Counted from the first letter of the stretch, positions 1 through 5,107 are shown. The stretch: 5,107 nt of DNA from an uncultured Oscillospiraceae bacterium (GCA_902465325.1 CABQMV010000123.1:1-5107), one strand, 5' to 3'. Notes: generated from the sequence alone by a model not told the origin. Translations and numbers: made by a program.

Positions 1-167
1 TCGACTGCCTTGCCATTGAGGACGAGTACGGCAACACCCCTGCACAGCGGGCAGAACTGGACTGGCTGCTGTACAACAAACCTCTGGAGTATGCACAGCT
101 TGTGCTGAGTGGCGAGATAGAACACTACCTCTCCCTTGGCTGCGACCATGGCAGGCTGGAAGATTAA
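1..167 (+). CDS. 3' end of an unrecognised protein (partial)
   Basis: The frame beginning at base 3 is open from the window edge to a TAA at 165-167 and gives the last 54 residues of a protein whose start lies outside the window. The fragment is soluble-looking and acidic, with a helical stretch around TPAQRAELDWLLYNKPLEY and a Cys-His pair close to the end (GCDHGRLED). No catalytic motif or membrane segment is visible, and I do not recognise the family. The neighbourhood (toxin-like and conjugative-element-like genes downstream) suggests an accessory or mobile-element protein, but that is inference. It is separated from the next gene by a gap with a hairpin and a new promoter, so it probably belongs to a different transcription unit. 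The reading frame is supported by natural amino-acid composition and the absence of stops over the whole fragment. Confidence 0.6.
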   Translation, partial: DCLAIEDEYGNTPAQRAELDWLLYNKPLEYAQLVLSGEIEHYLSLGCDHGRLED

Positions 168-183
168 GATTCCCATAAAGAAC

Positions 184-229
184 ACGATGCCTACCGGTTT
201 GTGGATTTCCGTAAACCAGTGGGCATCGT
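184..229. repeat. Long imperfect inverted repeat (stem-loop)
   Basis: Arms 185-200 (CGATGCCTACCGGTTT) and 213-228 (AAACCAGTGGGCATCG) are inverted complements over 16 positions, with one G-U type pair and one mismatch. An A-T pair at 184/229 extends the stem, and a 12-base loop lies between. It starts 17 bases after the stop codon of the upstream partial gene. No T-run follows the 3' arm, so it is not a canonical intrinsic terminator. It may stabilise the 3' end of the upstream transcript, act as a weak terminator, or bind a protein. A second GGCATC copy lies just after it at 233-238. Confidence 0.6.
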
Positions 230-289
230 TCTGGCATCAGAGTAATGGAGCCGTATAGGAGAAAAGACAATTATATTTTTAATTTTTGA

Positions 290-318
290 TTGACGGCAAT
301 CTTATTACAGAGTATACT
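290..318 (+). promoter_or_regulatory. Sigma-A promoter for the membrane-protein operon
   Basis: TTGACG at 290-295 and TATACT at 313-318 are separated by exactly 17 bases, each one substitution from the vegetative sigma consensus. The 25 bases upstream are strongly AT-rich and could work as an UP element. Transcription should begin near A325 or G326, giving a leader of about 62 bases before the ATG at 388. This placement rules out the possible TTG start at 286, which would lie upstream of the -35 box. Confidence 0.8.
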
Positions 319-325
319 AACAATA

Positions 326-360
326 GTTTGTTTCTCATAATTTTCATCAAGAAAGCAAAC
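326..360 (+). promoter_or_regulatory. Possible stem-loop at the 5' end of the leader
   Basis: GTTTGTTT (326-333) can pair with AAGCAAAC (353-360) through one G-U pair, enclosing an AT-rich loop. The stem would begin at or one base after the predicted transcription start. Such 5'-terminal hairpins can protect mRNA from decay. The stem is short and AT-rich, so its stability is doubtful. Confidence 0.3.
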
Positions 361-370
361 GAATTTTTAG

Positions 371-380
371 AAGGATGTGA
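371..380 (+). promoter_or_regulatory. Extended Shine-Dalgarno deciding the start at 388
   Basis: AAGGATGTGA matches the extended anti-16S complement AAGGAGGTGA at nine of ten positions and ends seven bases before the ATG at 388. This, with the zinc ribbon starting at residue 3, fixes the start of the TcaA-like gene. Confidence 0.8.
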
Positions 381-387
381 GATTTTC

Positions 388-1635
388 ATGTATTGTCCAA
401 ATTGCGGCAAGGAAAATTCCTCGGAAGACAGGTACTGTATCTATTGCGGCTCAGAATTGATTGACAACCAGAATTTTCCAGAAACTTCTGAAGTCGATTG
501 GAAATATGTGTGGCAACAGATTCAGAGCGTTACCAAATCCCTCTGCAAAAAGATCCAGCGTTTTTTCAAGCGTCATCCTAAAATCGCGTTCCCTGTTTTG
601 GCAGCCGTTGGTTGCTTTTTGGCTCTGTCCATTGCAAATGCGACCGTTCTTTCCGGAGAAAGTGTTGCCCGGAGATATTTTAAGGCGTTGATGAATAACG
701 ACAGCCGTGCTGTATATGCTTGCCTGGATCTTCCGGAAAGCCAGTTTGTAAATGCGTCCGAATTTGATAAGTTCTTCCGGTCTCTGGGATATCAGGCTCA
801 TAATATTGGTGATTATGAGATTAAGGAGTATACTACTTCTTCCATAGAATCTGATATCACATCAAATTACTATATCACCTATTATGTGCGAGGGGACTCT
901 TCTACGCACAGCACCTCTGTAGAGGTCGTCAATGTTCCTCTTTTCTTTGGTCTTATCAACCGTTATAAAGTTCTTTCGGACTATATTTCCTCTGATTTCG
1001 GAGTGATTGTTCCGGCAGGCTCGACAGTCTCTGTCGATGGCATTATCCTAGACGGTTCGACAGCTTATGAAAATTACGACCGCTATTCTATTCCATCGTT
1101 GTTCTGTACGGGGCATGATATCGCAGTGTCAAACTCTCTTGGCTCCGCAGAAGACAGCTTTGTCCCTTCGCCGGGGTACGGAGACAGCTATACGGTCTAT
1201 GCTGTAAACTACAATGCAGATACAGTGAATGCTGTCTATGCACAGGCGCAGAACCAGCTGAATTCTATTCTTACAGCGGCAATCGCTCGGCAGGATTTCC
1301 CTGCTGATATCGTAAAGTCCGGTGACGCTGACAACAATGTGGCAGACCGTTTCTCTGATTTGAAATCCCGTCTTTATGATACGAGCAACAATACTGGCTT
1401 TACAAATATTCAGGTCACTGCTACCACTGATCAATCCTCTCAGCAGGTGTTTGATGCATCTACGATCCAGTATAACTGTACTATGAGGTTTGATTATTCT
1501 TATGCGCGCCGTTGGCAGAATTACTGGAGCGGTGAGACTGGAATAGATAATGGCACCAGCTATGGTCAGGCAGCGTTTACTTATGTGTATGAAGATGGAG
1601 TATGGGCACTGGAAAGCATCAGCTTCCAGATGTAA
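388..1635 (+). CDS. Zinc-ribbon, single-pass membrane protein with TcaA/YvbJ-like ectodomain
   Basis: This 415-residue protein begins with a cytoplasmic zinc ribbon (Cys3, Cys6, Cys17, Cys20), then a polar linker ending in a basic stretch (KKIQRFFKRHPK, about 54-65). One membrane helix (about 66-87) follows, and the basic flank predicts a cytoplasmic N-terminus with the rest outside. The ectodomain seems to hold an NTF2/DUF4878-like segment (about 90-180, ARRYFKALMNND), a beta-rich segment (about 195-275, VPAGSTVSVDG and IPSLFCTGHDIAV) and a second NTF2-like segment at the C-terminus (about 275-415, ending FTYVYEDGVWALESISF). This order is that of the TcaA/YvbJ-type envelope proteins of Firmicutes, some of which influence glycopeptide and cell-wall responses; the exact role here is unknown. 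It has its own strong promoter and is 20 bases from the next zinc-ribbon membrane gene, so the two are probably co-transcribed. The start was chosen from the extended ribosome site and promoter position. The family call is by architecture and motif style, not by alignment. Confidence 0.85.
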   Translation: MYCPNCGKENSSEDRYCIYCGSELIDNQNFPETSEVDWKYVWQQIQSVTKSLCKKIQRFFKRHPKIAFPVLAAVGCFLALSIANATVLSGESVARRYFKALMNNDSRAVYACLDLPESQFVNASEFDKFFRSLGYQAHNIGDYEIKEYTTSSIESDITSNYYITYYVRGDSSTHSTSVEVVNVPLFFGLINRYKVLSDYISSDFGVIVPAGSTVSVDGIILDGSTAYENYDRYSIPSLFCTGHDIAVSNSLGSAEDSFVPSPGYGDSYTVYAVNYNADTVNAVYAQAQNQLNSILTAAIARQDFPADIVKSGDADNNVADRFSDLKSRLYDTSNNTGFTNIQVTATTDQSSQQVFDASTIQYNCTMRFDYSYARRWQNYWSGETGIDNGTSYGQAAFTYVYEDGVWALESISFQM

Positions 1636-1640
1636 AAGTT

Positions 1641-1647
1641 AAAGGAG
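1641..1647 (+). promoter_or_regulatory. Ribosome binding site for the PH-like membrane gene
   Basis: AAAGGAG is eight bases before the ATG at 1656. It excludes the longer in-frame start at 1602, which would overlap the previous gene and lacks such a site. Confidence 0.85.
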
Positions 1648-1655
1648 TGTTGATC

Positions 1656-2633
1656 ATGCCTTATTGTACAAGATGCGGAAAACCCATTCAGGAGGGTGAA
1701 CGGTGCAGCTGCACGAAAAAAAATGGCCTAAATTTCAAATTCTCTTCTGATTCCACAGCGGGTTCCCTTTCCTTTGGTTCTGCTGGCCGGAATCCGGATG
1801 TTCAGTATGAGCGCGGACAGAAAATTGTGCCGGATAATATTGCTCCTAATGAGAGTGAAATTCCGGTGCGCCAGTATAATTTGTGTGTCATGCGTTCTCG
1901 AATCAAGGGTGCCCGAGCAGAGGGACGTCTGCAGCTAACGAATAAGCGAATTCTTTTTCGGGCAAAAGGAACAGCTCCAGTAGGAGAAACAACGATCCAG
2001 CATGAGTTCTCCATTGATGAAGTTGCCGGTTTCCAGATTGTACGCAATTTTCGCTTCAGCATTCTGGATCTTCTGCTAATTTTTGCGCTCAGTGTTGCAA
2101 TCGGTTATATCGGAGTTGGTTTTGGCGGTTTTCTGGGCAGAACACTGAAAGCGTTTGGTCAGCTTCTCGTCTATGTTCTGGCTCTTGCTGTGGCTGTGCC
2201 TGCGTTTGTATGGATGCCGCGGGAACAGTATGCTGGCAAATGTGTTTTCCTGTCCGCCAGTGTAGGTTTGTTTACTGTGTTAAGAGAAATGATTTATTTC
2301 AAGAGCAGCTTTCTGACTGTTCTTAGCCAAATCTTTATCTATGTCCCCTATCTTATTTTTGGTGTCCTGCTGGCCGCCTGTGTCTTTGCGTTTGCGTTCA
2401 AACCGAACATGGAGTTTCTTGTCCGCACCAAAACAGGCGAGGCCGTTATTCCCATCCGCTGCGAAAAGACTGGTTTTGCTGCGCTTGGCAATGTCATCGA
2501 TGCGCAGTATATGGGATATAACGAGGTTCTGCCTACTGACGAGACAGAAAAAGCAATCCGCGAAATTGGTGCCATCATCAATGATATCCAAAAACTTGGT
2601 GATTATGGCATTGCCAAATGGAAAACGGAGTGA
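1656..2633 (+). CDS. Zinc-ribbon multi-pass membrane protein with a PH-like module
   Basis: The product is 325 residues. It opens with a short zinc ribbon of unusual spacing (Cys4, Cys7, Cys17, Cys19; CxxC then CxC), followed by a low-complexity polar linker (about 25-65). Residues about 72-131 look like the first part of a bacterial PH/GRAM-type domain, with GRLQLTNKRILF at 90-101 as the diagnostic strand pair. Hydrophobic segments at about 135-160, 166-187, 195-212 and 220-248 make it a multi-pass membrane protein. After them, MEFLVRTKTGEAVIPI (252-267) looks like late PH strands, so the PH-like fold may be interrupted by the membrane part. The C-terminus is an amphipathic helix (about 296-322) ending GDYGIAKWKTE. 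It follows the TcaA-like gene by 20 bases and is followed by a terminator, so it is the last gene of that unit. Function is unknown; a membrane-sensing or scaffolding role alongside its neighbour is inference. Confidence 0.85.
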   Translation: MPYCTRCGKPIQEGERCSCTKKNGLNFKFSSDSTAGSLSFGSAGRNPDVQYERGQKIVPDNIAPNESEIPVRQYNLCVMRSRIKGARAEGRLQLTNKRILFRAKGTAPVGETTIQHEFSIDEVAGFQIVRNFRFSILDLLLIFALSVAIGYIGVGFGGFLGRTLKAFGQLLVYVLALAVAVPAFVWMPREQYAGKCVFLSASVGLFTVLREMIYFKSSFLTVLSQIFIYVPYLIFGVLLAACVFAFAFKPNMEFLVRTKTGEAVIPIRCEKTGFAALGNVIDAQYMGYNEVLPTDETEKAIREIGAIINDIQKLGDYGIAKWKTE

Positions 2634-2636
2634 CTT

Positions 2637-2666
2637 TTGTCTGTCTGTGTAAAAAAAGATTATTAT
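2637..2666 (+). promoter_or_regulatory. Weak candidate promoter for the antidote-effector pair
   Basis: TTGTCT (2637-2642) and TATTAT (2661-2666) are 18 bases apart and could form a moderate sigma-A promoter with a start near 2673. That would place the hairpin at 2678-2707 inside the leader of the downstream genes. No better candidate was found between 2634 and 2721. The AT-rich context makes chance matches likely. Confidence 0.3.
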
Positions 2667-2677
2667 CTGATTTTTAA

Positions 2678-2707
2678 GGGTCTCTTTGCAAGAAGAGACC
2701 CATTTTT
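2678..2707 (+). terminator. Intrinsic terminator after the PH-like membrane gene
   Basis: A perfect 9-bp stem (GGGTCTCTT at 2678-2686 with AAGAGACCC at 2693-2701) encloses a 6-base loop and is followed by A then five T. Upstream TTTTTAA makes it potentially active in the other direction as well. It sits 44 bases after the stop at 2633 and only 14 bases before the ATG of the next gene, so it either separates two units or acts as an attenuator in the second. Confidence 0.85.
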
Positions 2708-2710
2708 GAC

Positions 2711-2715
2711 AGGAG
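2711..2715 (+). promoter_or_regulatory. Ribosome binding site of the small antidote-like gene
   Basis: AGGAG ends six bases before the ATG at 2722 and begins just three bases after the T-run of the terminator. Translation initiation could therefore be affected by whether the hairpin forms. Confidence 0.75.
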
Positions 2716-2721
2716 ATTTCT

Positions 2722-2967
2722 ATGGTCAAGTTTGAAGAAGGGCTTGCGGTTGCAAAAAATCACTATTCAAAAACCGGCGAAATAGTCACAGGCGCATGGA
2801 ACCATCCGGAAATGTGGATCTTCTATGGCTGTATTGGGGATGGGCGCAGAAAGGCAGGCGGACACTATATCTGCATCAATAAAATGACCGGTGCGGTCAG
2901 CTTTATTTCCCTGCCCAGCAAGGAAGGATTTAGGATTCTTGATGAAGCGGCCTTTATCCATCCGTGA
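2722..2967 (+). CDS. Small YrhB/Imm35-like candidate immunity protein
   Basis: This is an 81-residue soluble protein with no signal peptide or membrane helix. An N-terminal helix (KFEEGLAVAKNHYSK) is followed by beta strands around MWIFYGCI, HYICINKMTGAVSFISLPS and a final ILDEAAFI. The 'ICINKMTGAV' turn followed by a short helix resembles the 'IDKDSGEI' hairpin of YrhB/Imm35-type immunity proteins, a family tied to polymorphic toxin loci. It has a good ribosome site and lies 40 bases upstream of a gene with two toxin-type domains, so an antidote role fits. Antidotes of polymorphic toxins normally follow the toxin gene, so this order is unusual but allows the antidote to be made first. Coding status is well supported; the family is a motif-level guess, and which toxin domain it would neutralise cannot be told from sequence. 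Confidence 0.7.
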   Translation: MVKFEEGLAVAKNHYSKTGEIVTGAWNHPEMWIFYGCIGDGRRKAGGHYICINKMTGAVSFISLPSKEGFRILDEAAFIHP

Positions 2968-2990
2968 CGCTTTTCTTTTTGGAACTGGTA

Positions 2991-2998
2991 AAGGATGT
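2991..2998 (+). promoter_or_regulatory. Ribosome binding site of the large effector gene
   Basis: AAGGATGT matches AAGGAGGT at seven of eight positions and ends nine bases before the ATG at 3008. An in-frame TGA at 2999-3001 leaves this ATG as the first possible start, so the protein cannot extend further upstream without a frameshift. Confidence 0.75.
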
Positions 2999-3007
2999 TG
3001 ATATCAT

Positions 3008-5107
3008 ATGAGAATTGAAGATCTTGGGCGAGTCCGCTTTCCGGAAAGTATGGAAGAGGCTCTTTCTAAAATCAATCCAAACGGGCATGATGAGGTAAAC
3101 GATGCCAATTTTGCATGGTCTGGAAACTGCACGCACTGTGTGCCCGCCTACGAACTGCGGAAACGTGGCTATGATGTCAGCGCGTTGCCGTACACGGATG
3201 ACCCGAATGGCCTGTCTTATGACCCGTTTGATGCATGGGAAGACCCTATTATCCACAAAACTCCCGGCAGCGGCCGCGAGGCAATCGAACGGGCAATGGC
3301 ATCTTACGGCGATGGGGCCCGTGTGGAAATAGATGTCGGCTGGGCCACTTCTGATGGTAGTGGATTTGATGGACATGTTTTCGTGGCAGAGCAGCGCGAT
3401 GGAAAGACTTACTTTATCGATCCTCAAAATGGAGACGCTGATGTTAGTTGGTATTTTGATCACGTCCAGCCGGGAGCGACCCGTTTTGCTCGAATCGATA
3501 ACCTGACACCAAGCGACCGAATCGCTGAATGTTGCGCAAATTCTCAGGCAAATGCCATAAACTATGACGCGGCAGGAAATAAGATTGGTAATTGTTCTGC
3601 AACGATTCCGGCAGAGGATATCGATATGTCCACGGCTCGAGGGCTTCCTTCCACTCACTTCTGGAACCGGCGTGCCAGCGAAAAACAATTTTGGGAAAAT
3701 CACGGTGCCAATAAAGATTTTTATCTGGATCAGGCCAGAGGACTTCCAGCGGTACAGTCCATGTTGGCCGAGGGAAAAAGTCCGGCACAGATCCGAGCGG
3801 AGCACCCTAATCTAGGAAACACACTGGATGCGTACTATAATCCAAACAATATGATTCAGGTCAATCGGGACGCAAACGGAAATATGTCCTTTTTGGATGA
3901 CGGTAAACATCGTGTCCTTGCGGCAAAGGAGCTGGGACTGAAAGTGCCTGTCCAGATCGCCAATGATCAGGCACCCAGCAACGTGCAGTCTGCCGCGCCT
4001 GTAGGCAAGTCGGCAGCGCAGATTCGGGGAGAACGTTTTCAGGATAGTCTTTTGTCATTCCCTTCTCAGACAGCCTCCAATGCGGCCTCAAATTCCGCCG
4101 ATTCGGATAGCCGACCGGGTGTTCCTGAGCGGGAAAGAGATATCGTTGCAGAGCGCCAATCCGATGGATGGGAGCGTGGAGCCGCGCTCCAGAAACCTAC
4201 AGCTTCGGCAAACAGGGAGTTACATGGCAGAACTTCTGAAACGGGAGAAAATTTAAGAGGCAACTATACTGTTGTTGATCCAAACACAGGAACAGTAACG
4301 TCCAATGGCAATCTTGAAATTACAAAGGGAAATCACAAAGGAATGCCTTCCCGAACGAGCGCCTACCTTCCTGGCGATGAGCGAGGCCATATTCAGGCAT
4401 CTTCTCTTGGAGGAAGTAATGACCCTAGCAATATTGTCCCTCAGCACCACGATGTGAACCGCTATGGATGGCGGGGTATGGAGCGCGGCGAAACGGATGC
4501 CTTGAAAAATGGAGCGTCTATCGACAGTACGAAAATCGCTTATGTGGATGGAAAGTCCGGAGACCGCCCCTCGGCTTTTATGGTCAATGACAAAATTACA
4601 TATCCGGATGGTCATACCGAAAATGTTCATCTTTCTTTTTCAAACGAAAGTTACGCCGATCAAGCGGAGGAGGAACGAATCGTTGCCTCTCTGGGAGATG
4701 AAATCTATGATGCCCCTAATCCGGATGCTGCCAGAGAATCAATGTCGCCAGAAGAATATAAGGCTCTGATGGAAGAAGCTGATCAAGTGGACTTTGATAT
4801 CCGAGACGAATATGCACCTGCTGATTATAGTGGATTGCCTCCCTCGGCAAGGGAAGATAATAACGAGGATAAAAAGTCTGACCAGACAGAAGATGACCGT
4901 AAGCGAGAGGAGTCCGAGGACACCGAAGAAGCTGATGAGGACGAGGAACCCGAGGACGCCGAAGAGAACGGTGAGAACGAGGAACCCGAGGATGCTGAAG
5001 AAACCGGCGAGGGCGAGAATCCCGAGGATGCCGAAGAGAACGGCGAGGACGAGGAATCCGAGGACACCGAAGAGAACGGCGAGGACGAGGAATCCGAGGA
5101 CACTGAA
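3008..5107 (+). CDS. Multidomain effector: papain-like domain, ParB-like module, NS endonuclease, acidic tail (3' partial)
   Basis: The frame is open for 700 codons and runs off the window, so the stop is not seen. Residues about 30-160 match the papain-fold toxin (Tox-PL/glutamine-deamidase type) pattern: GNCTHCVPAYELRKRG (39-54), GHVFVAE (122-128) and FIDPQNG (136-142), giving a Cys41-or-44/His123/Asp138 triad. Residues about 205-320 resemble the ParB/sulfiredoxin-like module, with FW..HG..K.FY and DDGKHRVLAAKELGLKVPVQI. Residues about 405-545 are a DNA/RNA non-specific endonuclease (ERGHIQASSLGG; NIVPQ; N484; ME492; RP at 520-521). The tail from about 611 is hyperacidic with 12-residue repeats. 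No signal peptide, membrane helix or known trafficking domain is present; the first enzyme domain starts about 35 residues from Met1. It follows the candidate antidote by 40 bases, probably in one operon. The fold assignments are motif-based. It may be a conjugation- or phage-delivered polyvalent effector or an atypical polymorphic toxin. Confidence 0.9.
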   Translation, partial: MRIEDLGRVRFPESMEEALSKINPNGHDEVNDANFAWSGNCTHCVPAYELRKRGYDVSALPYTDDPNGLSYDPFDAWEDPIIHKTPGSGREAIERAMASYGDGARVEIDVGWATSDGSGFDGHVFVAEQRDGKTYFIDPQNGDADVSWYFDHVQPGATRFARIDNLTPSDRIAECCANSQANAINYDAAGNKIGNCSATIPAEDIDMSTARGLPSTHFWNRRASEKQFWENHGANKDFYLDQARGLPAVQSMLAEGKSPAQIRAEHPNLGNTLDAYYNPNNMIQVNRDANGNMSFLDDGKHRVLAAKELGLKVPVQIANDQAPSNVQSAAPVGKSAAQIRGERFQDSLLSFPSQTASNAASNSADSDSRPGVPERERDIVAERQSDGWERGAALQKPTASANRELHGRTSETGENLRGNYTVVDPNTGTVTSNGNLEITKGNHKGMPSRTSAYLPGDERGHIQASSLGGSNDPSNIVPQHHDVNRYGWRGMERGETDALKNGASIDSTKIAYVDGKSGDRPSAFMVNDKITYPDGHTENVHLSFSNESYADQAEEERIVASLGDEIYDAPNPDAARESMSPEEYKALMEEADQVDFDIRDEYAPADYSGLPPSAREDNNEDKKSDQTEDDRKREESEDTEEADEDEEPEDAEENGENEEPEDAEETGEGENPEDAEENGEDEESEDTEENGEDEESEDTE
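4907..5107 (+). repeat. 36-bp tandem repeat encoding a 12-residue acidic repeat
   Basis: Within the effector gene, five complete units and a partial sixth (residues 634-645, 646-657, 658-669, 670-681, 682-693 and 694-700) follow the pattern E-E-(P/S)-E-D-(A/T)-E-E-N-G-E-(N/D). Units five and six differ at one base over the 21 shared bases, so they look like a recent duplication. Older units differ at several codons, some silently. The array continues past the window edge, so copy number is unknown. Sequence of this kind is prone to slippage and to assembly collapse. Confidence 0.95.

Noticed and set aside
148..258. 36-codon + strand frame overlapping the end of the partial gene and covering the inverted repeat
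   Set aside because: There is no ribosome binding site before its ATG, no recognisable family, and the inverted repeat explains part of its structure. It could still be a short peptide, but the support is too thin.
286..387. TTG-initiated N-terminal extension of the TcaA-like protein by 34 residues
   Set aside because: It would start upstream of the -35 box at 290 and lacks a ribosome site; the ATG at 388 has an extended Shine-Dalgarno and puts the zinc ribbon at the N-terminus as in the family.
1602..1655. Upstream ATG extending the PH-like membrane protein by 18 residues into the previous gene
   Set aside because: There is no ribosome site, it overlaps the upstream coding region, and the zinc ribbon begins properly at the ATG at 1656.
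2954..3805. 283-codon minus-strand open frame opposite the effector gene
   Set aside because: Its predicted protein is rich in Cys, Arg and Ile without domain motifs, whereas the + strand in the same place shows clear catalytic motifs and a ribosome site.
4253..4630. 125-codon minus-strand open frame opposite the endonuclease domain
   Set aside because: No ribosome site or motif, and it overlaps the well-supported nuclease domain on the + strand.
4825..5103. Minus-strand serine-rich low-complexity open frame
   Set aside because: It is the mirror image of the acidic repeat: GAG/GAC/GAA codons read backwards give Ser and Phe-type codons. No start signal was seen.
4907..5107. CRISPR-like impression from 36-bp periodicity
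   Set aside because: The units are directly adjacent with no spacers, lie in frame in a gene and encode a peptide repeat.

Overview
The window looks like accessory DNA from a low-to-moderate GC Firmicute, most likely a gut clostridium (Lachnospiraceae/Oscillospiraceae type). This is judged from near-consensus AAGGAG-type ribosome binding sites, a clean sigma-A promoter and the protein families present. No rRNA, tRNA, transposase, integrase or CRISPR array was seen. All genes that can be supported are on the + strand.

Layout. (1) Bases 1-167 are the 3' end of an unrecognised gene. (2) Bases 168-387 are a non-coding gap with a long imperfect inverted repeat (184-229), a strong promoter (TTGACG-N17-TATACT, 290-318) and a short 5' leader. 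(3) Two tightly spaced genes follow. The first, 388-1635, is a single-pass membrane protein with a cytoplasmic zinc ribbon and a TcaA/YvbJ-like ectodomain. The second, 1656-2633, is a zinc-ribbon multi-pass membrane protein with a PH-like module. An intrinsic terminator (2678-2707) closes this unit. (4) A small gene resembling YrhB/Imm35-type immunity proteins (2722-2967) begins 14 bases after that terminator. (5) A very large gene starts at 3008 and is still open after 700 codons at the window edge.

The large gene is the main item. In order its product carries a papain-like toxin/glutamine-deamidase-type domain (Cys41/Cys44, His123, Asp138), a ParB/sulfiredoxin-like module (DDGKHR at 297-302), a DNA/RNA non-specific endonuclease domain (ERGH at 458-461, then Asn475, Asn484 and Glu492) and a hyperacidic tail of 12-residue repeats. 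No signal peptide or known toxin-trafficking domain precedes the first enzyme domain.

Interpretation (inference): the 81-residue protein and the large protein form an antidote-effector pair. The architecture fits either a polymorphic-toxin-like effector or a 'polyvalent protein' of a conjugative element or phage, delivered into the recipient cell. The unusual points are the antidote upstream of the effector, two enzymatic heads on one chain with one small antidote visible, and an acidic tail that could act as a DNA mimic or built-in inhibitor. The membrane zinc-ribbon pair may be unrelated cargo or an envelope-sensing partner; the sequence does not settle this.
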